Below are positions 15,427 through 23,058 of a stretch of DNA of 64,000 bases, piece by piece. Position numbers and translations under genes: made by a program. The stretch's first letter is position 1, and every line of letters begins with the position of its first letter. The stretch is taken from contig CALUJM010000008.1 of assembly GCA_944320975.1 (NCBI GenBank), forward strand, positions 1 through 64,000, given 5' to 3'. The stretch is from an uncultured Atopobiaceae bacterium (GTDB lineage: Bacteria > Actinomycetota > Coriobacteriia > Coriobacteriales > Atopobiaceae). The notes beneath the pieces were generated by a model that saw only the letters and a program-made list of their open reading frames with translations, was not told the DNA's origin and made no database searches.

Positions 15427-16386
15427 GTGAGTTTTCGCATCCTGGGAACGGGCTCGGCGCTCCCTGCCCGGTCGGTCACCAACGACGACCTCTCCGAGTT
15501 CCTTGACACCTCCGACGAGTGGATCTTCCCGCGCACGGGGATCAAGAGCCGTCGCATCTGCACCACCGAGTCGCTCGACGAGCTCTCCGTCGAGGCGAGC
15601 CGTGCCGCCCTCGAGGCCGCCGGCGTCACGCCCGACCAGCTCGACCTCATCATCTGCTCCACCACGAGCGGGGACCACCTCATTCCCGCGGAGGCCTGCG
15701 CCATCGCCGAGCTGCTCGGCGCCAGCTGCCCGGCCTTCGACGTGTCGGCGGCCTGCGCGGGCTTCATCTTCGCCCTCGACGTCGCGGACGGCTACTTCGC
15801 GCGCGGCCGCGCCGAGCGCGTGCTCGTGGTCGCTGCGGAGAAGATGAGCCGCCTGGTGGACTGGGAGGACCGCGCGACGTGCGTGCTCTTCGGCGACGGC
15901 GCGGCTGCCGCGGTGCTGGGCGCCGGCGGGCTAAACCCGCTCGCCATGAGCCTCACGACCGACCCCTCGGTGGAGATCCTCCACGTCCCGGGCGTCGGCG
16001 GCACCTCGCCCTACGACCAGACCGAGCGCCCCGCGAGCGTGCTTGCCATGGAGGGGCGCCGCGTCTTCAAGTTCGGCGTGAGCACCATCTGCACCTCGGT
16101 GACCGAGCTCGCGCGCGAGGCGGGCGTGGCCGTCGAGGACATCGACCACTTCGTGTTCCATCAGGCAAACGAGCGCATCCTGTCCTCCGCCGTCGCCCGT
16201 CTCGGGATCGACGACGCCAAGGTCACCCGCTCGCTCGCGGAGACCGGCAACATCTCGAGCGCCTGCGTGCCGCTCGCCCTGGACCGGCTCGTCCGCGCCG
16301 GCAAGATTACCCCCGGCCAGCTCGTCGCCCTCGTGGGCTTTGGGGCCGGCCTCGATACGGGCGCCTGCCTCCTGCGCTGGGAGTAG
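15427..16386 (+). CDS. fabH: Beta-ketoacyl-ACP synthase III
   Basis: 319 residues. It condenses acetyl-CoA (or a branched starter) with malonyl-ACP to begin fatty-acid synthesis. The catalytic triad is visible: C110 in DVSAACAGF, H245 in FHQANERI and N275 in ETGNISSACVP. The GTG at 15427 is chosen because GGAAGGAGG (15414-15422) is correctly spaced for it. An ATG six codons upstream would overlap that site. It is the first gene of the fab/acc operon; acpP follows after 62 bp. Confidence 0.96.
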   Translation: MSFRILGTGSALPARSVTNDDLSEFLDTSDEWIFPRTGIKSRRICTTESLDELSVEASRAALEAAGVTPDQLDLIICSTTSGDHLIPAEACAIAELLGASCPAFDVSAACAGFIFALDVADGYFARGRAERVLVVAAEKMSRLVDWEDRATCVLFGDGAAAAVLGAGGLNPLAMSLTTDPSVEILHVPGVGGTSPYDQTERPASVLAMEGRRVFKFGVSTICTSVTELAREAGVAVEDIDHFVFHQANERILSSAVARLGIDDAKVTRSLAETGNISSACVPLALDRLVRAGKITPGQLVALVGFGAGLDTGACLLRWE

Positions 16387-16448
16387 CGCCCCCGCACCGT
16401 CCATTGGAGCGCCCGCCGGGCGCATGGAAAAAGAAGGAGTACCACATC

Positions 16449-16685
16449 ATGGCAGACCAGAGCACCTTCGAGCGCGTGTGCGCCATCGTCCGCGAGCAGG
16501 GCGGCCTCGACGACGTCGAGCTGACCGCCGAGACCACGCTCGCCGAGGTTGGCCTCGACAGCCTGGCCACCGTTGAGGCCGTCATGGCCTGCGAGGACGA
16601 GTTCGGCATCGAGATCGACGCCGAGTCCAACCCCACCACCATCGGCGAGTTCGTCGAGATGGTCGACGGCCTCCTGGAGAACTAG
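16449..16685 (+). CDS. acpP: Acyl carrier protein
   Basis: 78 residues, acidic, with the phosphopantetheine site DSL at S38 in LAEVGLDSLATVEAVMACEDEFGIEI. It carries the growing acyl chain between the Fab enzymes. The start after AAGAAGGAG is clear. The stop is 2 bp before fabK. Typical length; embedded between fabH and fabK as in several Gram-positive clusters. Confidence 0.96.
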   Translation: MADQSTFERVCAIVREQGGLDDVELTAETTLAEVGLDSLATVEAVMACEDEFGIEIDAESNPTTIGEFVEMVDGLLEN

Positions 16686-16687
16686 TC

Positions 16688-17632
16688 ATGCTGCGCACCC
16701 CCATCTGCGACCTTCTCGGCATCGAGAAGCCCGTCTTCCAGGGCGGGATGGCCTGGATCGCCGACGCCTCCCTGGCGGCGGCCGTCTCCGAGGCCGGCGG
16801 CCTGGGAATCATCGCGGCCATGAACGCCAACGCCGACTGGCTGCGCGACCAGATCCACGAGCTGCGCGAGAAGACCGACAAGCCCTTCGGCGTGAACGTC
16901 ATGCTCATGAGCCCGTTTGCCGACGAGGTTGCCCAGGTCGTCATCGACGAGCACGTGCCTGTCGTCATCACCGGCGCGGGCAACCCGACCAAGTACATGA
17001 AGGCCTGGAATGCGGCCGGCATCAAGGTCATCCCCGTGGTGGCCTCCGTCGCCATGGCCAAGCTCGTCCAGCGCGCCGGCGCCGTCGCCGTCGTGGCCGA
17101 GGGCACCGAGTCCGGCGGCCACATCGGCGAGACCACCACGATGGCCCTCGTGCCGCAGGTGGTCGACGCGGTGAAGATCCCGGTCATCGCCGCCGGCGGC
17201 ATCGCCGACGGGCGCGGGGTCGCCGCCGCCTTCATGCTCGGAGCCGTGGGGGTCCAGGTGGGGACGCGCTTCCTCGTCGCCAACGAGTGCACCGTGTCCG
17301 ACAAGTACAAGGACATGGTCATCAAGGCCAACGACATCGCCACGCGTGCGACGGGCCGCTCCACGGGGCACCCCGTGCGCGCGCTCAAGAACCCCTTCTC
17401 CAACAAGTACTACCAGATGGAGTCCGCCGGCGCGTCCGAGGACGAGCTCAACGCCCTCGGAACCGGCGCGCTGCGCAAGGCGGCCAAGGAGGGCGACTAC
17501 GAGAACGGCTCGTTCCTCTGCGGCCAGATCGCCGGCATGGTGAAGGAGCGCGAGAGCGCGCTCGACATCGTGGACGACCTCGTCGACGGGGCCGAGAAGG
17601 TCCTGGCAGGAGCGATGCAATGGGTAAAGTAG
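16688..17632 (+). CDS. fabK: Enoyl-ACP reductase II (FMN-dependent)
   Basis: 314 residues. It performs the last reduction of each elongation cycle using FMN and NAD(P)H. TIM-barrel motifs of the FabK/nitronate-monooxygenase family are present: PVFQGGMAWIADASLAAAV at the start, VITGAGNP, then GTESGGHIG, and the phosphate-binding VIAAGGIADGRG and GAVGVQVGTRF. No FabI-type reductase is seen in the window, so FabK is probably the main one. By family knowledge that implies low triclosan sensitivity. The 3' end overlaps fabD by 13 bp. Confidence 0.95.
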   Translation: MLRTPICDLLGIEKPVFQGGMAWIADASLAAAVSEAGGLGIIAAMNANADWLRDQIHELREKTDKPFGVNVMLMSPFADEVAQVVIDEHVPVVITGAGNPTKYMKAWNAAGIKVIPVVASVAMAKLVQRAGAVAVVAEGTESGGHIGETTTMALVPQVVDAVKIPVIAAGGIADGRGVAAAFMLGAVGVQVGTRFLVANECTVSDKYKDMVIKANDIATRATGRSTGHPVRALKNPFSNKYYQMESAGASEDELNALGTGALRKAAKEGDYENGSFLCGQIAGMVKERESALDIVDDLVDGAEKVLAGAMQWVK

Positions 17633-18555
17633 CCTTTCTCTTCGCCGGCCAGGGCGCCCAGCACCCCGGCATGTGCGCGGACCTCATCGAGTCCGAGCCC
17701 GCGGCCAAGGCGGTCTTCGACGCCGCCGACGCCGTTCGCCCGGGCACTACCGAGCAGTGCCTCTCCGGCACCAAGGAGGAGCTCTCCCAGACCATCAACA
17801 CGCAGCCCTGCGTGTTTGCCGCCGACCTCGCCTGCGCGCGCGCCCTGGCCGCGCGCGGCGTGACGCCGGACGTCGTCGCGGGCTTCTCGCTCGGCGAGGT
17901 CGCAGCGCTCACCTTCGCGGGTGCCTACACCGACGAGCAGGGCTTCGAGCTTGTGTGCCACCGCGCCGAGCTCATGGCAGACGCGGCCGAGAAGAACCCC
18001 GGCGCCATGCGTGCCGTCGTCAAGCTCGACGCCGCCACCGTGGAGCGCCTCGCGGCTGAGGCCGGCGATGCCTGGCCCGTCAACTACAACAGCCCGCTGC
18101 AGACCGTCGTCGCCGGCACCGCGGAGGCCTGCGAGAAGCTCGATCTTCTCGTCAAGGAGGCCAAGGGCCGTGCGATGAAGGTCGCCGTCTCCGGCGCCTT
18201 CCACAGCCCGTTCATGGCCGAGGCCGAGCGCGGCCTCGCCGCCTACCTGGCAGACGGTCACGCACCGGCCGAGCCCTCGGTCCCCGTGCTGGCCAACCGC
18301 ACCGCAGGCTCCTATCCCGCCGACGAGGCCGGGCGCGTGGGGCTGCTCTCCAGCCAGGTCGCCAACCCCGTGCAGTGGGTCCGCACCCTCGAGGCCATGG
18401 CTGCGATGGGCGTGGACACCTTCATCGAGGTCGGGCCCGGCAAGACCCTCACGGGCCTCGTCACCCGCACGCTCGAGGGCGTCACCGCGCTGCCGTGCGA
18501 GACCGCGGAGCAGCTCGAGGCGGTTCTCGCCGCCCTGTCCGAGAAGGGGGAGTAG
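17620..18555 (+). CDS. fabD: Malonyl-CoA:ACP transacylase
   Basis: 311 residues. It loads malonyl groups onto ACP. Motifs: FAGQGAQ at 8-14, nucleophile S90 in GFSLGEVAAL, and the partner H195 in SGAFHSPFM. The residue before the active serine is F where E. coli and many others have H (GHSLG), a mild variant. The ATG at 17620 lies inside the fabK end, so translation is coupled. fabG starts 2 bp after the stop. Confidence 0.95.
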   Translation: MGKVAFLFAGQGAQHPGMCADLIESEPAAKAVFDAADAVRPGTTEQCLSGTKEELSQTINTQPCVFAADLACARALAARGVTPDVVAGFSLGEVAALTFAGAYTDEQGFELVCHRAELMADAAEKNPGAMRAVVKLDAATVERLAAEAGDAWPVNYNSPLQTVVAGTAEACEKLDLLVKEAKGRAMKVAVSGAFHSPFMAEAERGLAAYLADGHAPAEPSVPVLANRTAGSYPADEAGRVGLLSSQVANPVQWVRTLEAMAAMGVDTFIEVGPGKTLTGLVTRTLEGVTALPCETAEQLEAVLAALSEKGE

Positions 18556-18557
18556 CG

Positions 18558-19328
18558 ATGGCCGAGAAGAACGGCGCGCTCGAGCGCGACGCCTCCCGCC
18601 GCGTCGCCCTGGTCACCGGGGCCTCGCGCGGCATCGGGCGCGCCATCGCCGAGGGCCTTGCCGCCGACGGCTTTGACCTTGCCCTCGTCTACGCCGGCAA
18701 CGAGGTCGCGGCCGCCGAGGCCGTCGCCTCCTGCGAGCAGGCCGGCGCCGTCGCGCGGGCGTACCGCTGCGACGTCTCGGACGGGGAGGCCGTCAAGGCC
18801 GTCGTCGAGGAGGCCCTCGCCGACTTCGGGAGCGTCTGGGCGCTCGTCAACAACGCCGGCGTCACCCGTGACGGCCTCTTCGTGCGCATGTCCGAGGAGG
18901 ACTTCTCTCGCGTGATCGACGTCAACCTCAAGGGCGCCTTCCACACCACCAAGGCCCTCGCGCGCGCCTTCATGCGCCAGCGCGGCGGCCGCATCGTGAA
19001 CATGGCCTCGGTCGTCGGCCTCATGGGCAACGCCGGCCAGGCCAACTACGCCGCGTCCAAGGCGGGCCTCATCGGTCTCACCAAGTCGCTGGCCCGCGAG
19101 CTGGCCCCGCGCGGGGTCACCGTGAACGCCATCGCGCCCGGCTTCGTGGAGACCGACATGACGGCCGTCCTGTCCGACGCGGTCCGCGAGGGCTACGAGA
19201 AGCAGATCCCCCTCGGCCGGCTTGCGAGCGCCGACGAGGTGGCCGCGGTCGCGCGCTTCCTCGTGAGCGACGCCGCGTCCTACGTGACCGGGGAGGTCAT
19301 CCGCGTCGACGGCGGCATGGCGATGTAG
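18558..19328 (+). CDS. fabG: 3-oxoacyl-ACP reductase
   Basis: 256 residues, short-chain dehydrogenase. It reduces 3-ketoacyl-ACP with NADPH. The cofactor motif TGASRGIG is at 20-27, followed by NNAG and the catalytic S151, Y164 and K168 (NYAASKAG), ending in the usual VDGGMAM. Initiation is close behind fabD. A paired palindrome separates it from fabF. Confidence 0.96.
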   Translation: MAEKNGALERDASRRVALVTGASRGIGRAIAEGLAADGFDLALVYAGNEVAAAEAVASCEQAGAVARAYRCDVSDGEAVKAVVEEALADFGSVWALVNNAGVTRDGLFVRMSEEDFSRVIDVNLKGAFHTTKALARAFMRQRGGRIVNMASVVGLMGNAGQANYAASKAGLIGLTKSLARELAPRGVTVNAIAPGFVETDMTAVLSDAVREGYEKQIPLGRLASADEVAAVARFLVSDAASYVTGEVIRVDGGMAM

Positions 19329-19342
19329 TGATTCAAGGCGCG

Positions 19343-19412
19343 CGTGCAAAGGGGACAGGCACTTTTGCACGCCACAGGACGGACGTGCAAAAGTGCCTGT
19401 CCCCTTTGCACG
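19343..19412. repeat. GGGGACAG-type paired palindrome between fabG and fabF
   Basis: Units 19343-19371 and 19384-19412 are perfect 29-bp reverse complements with a 12-nt loop. The outer GTGCAAA/TTTGCAC arms match the rplK-rplA copy, but the core is GGGGACAGGCACTT. It starts 15 bp after the fabG stop and ends 15 bp before fabF. Confidence 0.9.
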
Positions 19413-19426
19413 CGTTGGGAGTTGAG

Positions 19427-20674
19427 ATGGAGCACAGGGTAGCAATCACCGGTGTCGGCGCCGTGACGCCGCTTGGAAACACGGCAAAGGAGACGTGGGA
19501 GGGCATGGTCGCCGGTCGCTGCGGCATCGGCCCCATCACCCACTTCGACACCGAGAACTTCAAGGTCAAGGTCGCGGCCGAGGTCAAGGACTTCGACGGC
19601 GCCGCCCTTCTCGGCAAGCAGGAGGCGGCGCACCTGGACCTCTTTTCCCAGTACGCGCTCGTCGCCTCCGACGAGGCTATGGCAGACTCCGGCCTCGACG
19701 CCGAGGGCGCCATCGACCGCGAGCGCCTGGGCGTCTACGTGGGCTCGGGCGTGGGCGGCATCAACGCCTTCGCCGACAACGTCCACGTCATCTCCGACCG
19801 CGGTCCGCGCCGCGCCTCCCCGTTCATGATCACGATGATGATCGCCAACATGGCGTCCGGCAACATCGCCATCCGCCACAAGGCGCTCGGCCCCACCCTG
19901 CCCGTCGTGACCGCCTGCGCCACCTCCGCCCACGCCGTGGGCGAGGCCTTCCGTGCCATCAAGCACGGCTACGCCGACGCGATCCTGGCCGGCGGCGCCG
20001 AGGCGGCCATCATGCCCGACTCCATCGCCGGCTTCACGAGCTGCCGCGCCCTCACCACCAACCCCGACCCGGCCACCGCGTGCCGCCCGTTCGACGCGGA
20101 GCGCAACGGCTTCGTCATGGGCGAGGGCGCCTGCGTGCTCGTCCTCGAGCAGTGGGAGCACGCCGTCGCCCGCGGCGCCCACATCTACGCCGAGGTCGTG
20201 GGCTACGGCAACACCGACGACGCCTACCACATCACGAGCCCGGACCCCGAGGCGGCCGGCATCACCCGCGCCATCCGCCTCGCGGTCGAGGAGGGCGGCG
20301 TCAAGCCCGAGGAGGGCCTCTACATCAACGCCCACGGCACCTCGACCAAGCTCAACGACGCTTCCGAGACCCTGGGCTTCAAGCAGGCCCTCGGCGAGGA
20401 CGCCGCCCGCGCCGCACGCATCTCCTCGACCAAGTCCATGACCGGCCACATGATCGGCGCGACCGGCGCCGTCGAGGCCATGGCCTGCGCGCTCGCGCTG
20501 GAGAGCGGCGTCGTCCCGCCCACGATCAACTACCACACGCCCGACCCGGCGTGCGACCTTGACTACACGCCCAACGAGGCGGTGGAGTGCGAGCTCACCT
20601 GGGCCCTCTCCACCAACCTCGGCTTCGGCGGCCACAACGCCGCGCTGGCGCTGCGCGCCGTGGAGAGGAGCTAG
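19427..20674 (+). CDS. fabF: Beta-ketoacyl-ACP synthase II
   Basis: 415 residues. It condenses malonyl-ACP with acyl-ACP in chain elongation. Active site: C164 in TACATSAHAVG, H303 in NAHGTSTKLND, K336 and H341 in STKSMTGHMIG. The start MEHRVAITGVGAVTPLG at 19427 matches the family N-terminus; the open frame upstream runs through the palindrome and is not coding. accB follows 2 bp after the stop. Confidence 0.96.
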   Translation: MEHRVAITGVGAVTPLGNTAKETWEGMVAGRCGIGPITHFDTENFKVKVAAEVKDFDGAALLGKQEAAHLDLFSQYALVASDEAMADSGLDAEGAIDRERLGVYVGSGVGGINAFADNVHVISDRGPRRASPFMITMMIANMASGNIAIRHKALGPTLPVVTACATSAHAVGEAFRAIKHGYADAILAGGAEAAIMPDSIAGFTSCRALTTNPDPATACRPFDAERNGFVMGEGACVLVLEQWEHAVARGAHIYAEVVGYGNTDDAYHITSPDPEAAGITRAIRLAVEEGGVKPEEGLYINAHGTSTKLNDASETLGFKQALGEDAARAARISSTKSMTGHMIGATGAVEAMACALALESGVVPPTINYHTPDPACDLDYTPNEAVECELTWALSTNLGFGGHNAALALRAVERS

Positions 20675-20676
20675 CA

Positions 20677-21141
20677 ATGGATTCCGCGAAGATCTCCCAG
20701 ATCGCCGACATCATGAGGAGCCACGGCCTCACGCGCGTGCGCGTCGAGGAGCCGGACGGCTCTGCCGTCGAGCTCGAGTGCGGCGGTGCGGCGCCGGCAG
20801 CCCCCGTCGCGCCCGTTCCCGCCCCGGCACCCGCCCCCGCGAGCGCCCCCGTGCCCGAGCCCGCCCCCGAGGCGCCCGCGGGCGACGAGCCGCTCGACAT
20901 GTCCCACACCACCGCCGTGCGCGCCCCGATGGTCGGCGTCTTCTACGCCGCCCCCGCCCCCGGCGCCGAGCCCTTCGTCCAGGTTGGCTCCAAGGTCAAG
21001 AAGAGCGACACGCTCTGCGTAATCGAGGCCATGAAGGTCATGAACGAGGTCACGGCCGAGGCCGACGGCGAGGTCGTGGACGTCTGCGTGAAGGACGGCG
21101 ACCTTGTCGAGTACGGCTGCTGCCTCATGAAGATCTACTAG
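20677..21141 (+). CDS. accB: Biotin carboxyl carrier protein of acetyl-CoA carboxylase
   Basis: 154 residues. A short N-terminal helix (DSAKISQIADIMRSHGLTRVRVEEPDG) is followed by a proline/alanine linker at about 44-72. The C-terminal biotinyl domain has the biotin-accepting K120 in EAMKVMNEV. It carries carboxybiotin from AccC to the AccDA carboxyltransferase and is modified by the divergently encoded BirA. Confidence 0.96.
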   Translation: MDSAKISQIADIMRSHGLTRVRVEEPDGSAVELECGGAAPAAPVAPVPAPAPAPASAPVPEPAPEAPAGDEPLDMSHTTAVRAPMVGVFYAAPAPGAEPFVQVGSKVKKSDTLCVIEAMKVMNEVTAEADGEVVDVCVKDGDLVEYGCCLMKIY

Positions 21142-21143
21142 GT

Positions 21144-21170
21144 GTGCAAAAGGGACAGGCACTTTTGCAC
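21144..21170. repeat. GGGGACAG-type single palindrome between accB and fabZ
   Basis: A single 27-bp unit with arms GTGCAAAAG/CTTTTGCAC around GGACAGGCA. Unlike the other sites it is not duplicated. It fills almost the whole 41-bp gap between accB and fabZ, ending four bases before the ribosome-binding site of fabZ. Confidence 0.85.
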
Positions 21171-21182
21171 GTTAGGAGCTGG

Positions 21183-21602
21183 ATGCACATGAACAAGGAA
21201 GAGCTCAAGGGCCTGCTGCCGCACCGCGAGCCCATGCTCCTTCTCGACGAAGCCGAGGTCGTCGACGGGGAGGCCCACGGCAAGATCACCATCACCGGGG
21301 ACGAGTTCTTCGTCCAGGGCCACTTCCCCGGCAACCCCATCGTCCCCGGGGTCATCCAGTGCGAGATGCTCGCGCAGAACTGCTGCGTCCTTCTCGCCAA
21401 CGACCTGGCCGCCAAGGGCGCCACGCCCTTCTACACGAGCCTCGACAAGGTGCGCTTCAAGCATCCCGTGCGCCCCGGCGACACCATCGAGCTCACCTGC
21501 CGCATCACCAAGAGCCGCGGCCCCTTCCGCTTCGCCACGGGCGAGGCCCGCGTGAACGGCGAGCTCTGCTGCCAGGCGGAGATGTCCTTCGCCCTGATGT
21601 GA
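21183..21602 (+). CDS. fabZ: 3-hydroxyacyl-ACP dehydratase
   Basis: 139 residues, hot-dog fold. It dehydrates 3-hydroxyacyl-ACP to the trans-2-enoyl form. Catalytic H47 lies in GHFPGNPIVPGV and E61 in QCEMLAQ. AGGAG at 21174-21178 fits either ATG 21183 or ATG 21189; the longer form is given. Flanked on both sides by palindromic repeats. Confidence 0.95.
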   Translation: MHMNKEELKGLLPHREPMLLLDEAEVVDGEAHGKITITGDEFFVQGHFPGNPIVPGVIQCEMLAQNCCVLLANDLAAKGATPFYTSLDKVRFKHPVRPGDTIELTCRITKSRGPFRFATGEARVNGELCCQAEMSFALM

Positions 21603-21618
21603 TGTGACGGAGGCTCCC

Positions 21619-21703
21619 CCGTGCAAAGGGGACAGTCACTTTTGCACGGCGCCGGGCATTGGAAAGAGAGCACCGTGCAAAAGTGACTGTCCCCTTTGCA
21701 CGG
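21619..21703. repeat. GGGGACAG-type paired palindrome between fabZ and accC
   Basis: Units 21619-21649 and 21673-21703 are perfect 31-bp reverse complements with a 23-nt loop. The core is GGGGACAGTCACTT. It ends seven bases before the accC ribosome-binding site. Confidence 0.9.
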
Positions 21704-21720
21704 CACGCCAGGAGGCGACG

Positions 21721-23058
21721 ATGTTCGACAAGATACTCATTGCAAACCGCGGCGAGATTGCCGTCCGCGTGATTCGCGCCTGCAAGGAGATGGGCGTCAA
21801 GACCGTTGCCGTCTACTCCACTGCCGACGCCGAGGCGCTGCACGTGGCCCTCGCCGACGAGGCCTACTGCATCGGCGGCCCGCGCCCGGCCGAGAGCTAC
21901 CTCAACGAGGACGCCATCCTGACCGTGGCGCTGCAGTCCGGCGCCAAGGCCATCCACCCCGGCTACGGGTTCTTCTCGGAAAACGCCGGGTTCGCCCGCG
22001 AGTGCCGAGACTGCGGGCTGGTCTTCGTGGGCCCCTCGCCCGAGGTCATCGAGCGCATGGGCGACAAGGACGCGGCGCGCCGGACCGCGCGCGACGCCGG
22101 CGTCCCCATCGTCCCGGGCTGCGACCTGCTCTCCAGCGCGGACGAGGCCGTGGCCGAGGCCGAGCGCATCGGCTGTCCCGTGCTCATCAAGGCCCGCTCG
22201 GGCGGCGGCGGCCGCGGCATCCGCAAGGTCGAGCGCCCCGAGGACGCCGGCCGCGCCTTCACCGAGGCCCACGCCGAGGCCGAGGCGGCCTTCGGCGACG
22301 GCGAGTGCTACATGGAGAAGTTCGTCTCGCCCGCCCACCACGTGGAGGTGCAGGTCCTCGCCGACGCCCACGGCAACGTGGTCTCGCTCGGCGAGCGCGA
22401 GTGCTCCGTGCAGCGCCGCAACCAGAAGCTCATCGAGGAGAGCCCCGCGCCGTGCCTGGACGCCCACCCCGGCGTTCGCGAGCGCATGCACAAGGCCGCG
22501 CGCGACCTCACCCGCGCCGTGGGCTACGTGGGCGTGGGCACGATCGAGTTCCTCTTCGCCGACGACGGCAGCTTCTACTTCATGGAGATGAACACCCGCC
22601 TGCAGGTGGAGCACCCCGTGACGGAGTTCGTGAGCGGAGTCGACCTCGTCAAGTGGCAGCTGCGCGTCGCCGCGGGGGCCGAGCTGCCCTTCTCGCAGGA
22701 CGACCTGCCCGTCTCCGGCCACGCCATCGAGTGCCGCATCAACGCGGAGACCCCGGAGTTCCTCCCCTCGTGCGGCGATATCACGATGCTGCACGTCCCG
22801 GGCGGCCCGCAGGTCCGCTTCGACTCGGCGCTCTACGTGGGCTCGGTCGTCCCGCCGTACTACGATTCGCTGCTCGGCAAGCTCATCGTCTGCTCGTCGA
22901 CGCGCGAGGAGGCCATCCGCAAGATGCGCTCGGCCCTCGGCGAGCTCGTGATCGAGGGCGTGGCCGAGAACAGCGAGCTGCACCTCGACATCCTCTCCAA
23001 CCCCGAGTTCGTCTCGGGGAACTACCACACCAACCTGATGGAGCACCTCTATGAGTAA
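21721..23058 (+). CDS. accC: Acetyl-CoA carboxylase, biotin carboxylase subunit
   Basis: 445 residues, ATP-grasp enzyme that carboxylates the biotin on AccB. Motifs: FDKILIANRGEIAVRVIRAC, AIHPGYGFFSENA, the glycine-rich ATP lid ARSGGGGRGIRKV, and EMNTRLQVEHPVTE with the catalytic glutamate/arginine region. The start after CAGGAGG at 21709 is clear. The 3' end overlaps accDA by 8 bp. Confidence 0.96.
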   Translation: MFDKILIANRGEIAVRVIRACKEMGVKTVAVYSTADAEALHVALADEAYCIGGPRPAESYLNEDAILTVALQSGAKAIHPGYGFFSENAGFARECRDCGLVFVGPSPEVIERMGDKDAARRTARDAGVPIVPGCDLLSSADEAVAEAERIGCPVLIKARSGGGGRGIRKVERPEDAGRAFTEAHAEAEAAFGDGECYMEKFVSPAHHVEVQVLADAHGNVVSLGERECSVQRRNQKLIEESPAPCLDAHPGVRERMHKAARDLTRAVGYVGVGTIEFLFADDGSFYFMEMNTRLQVEHPVTEFVSGVDLVKWQLRVAAGAELPFSQDDLPVSGHAIECRINAETPEFLPSCGDITMLHVPGGPQVRFDSALYVGSVVPPYYDSLLGKLIVCSSTREEAIRKMRSALGELVIEGVAENSELHLDILSNPEFVSGNYHTNLMEHLYE

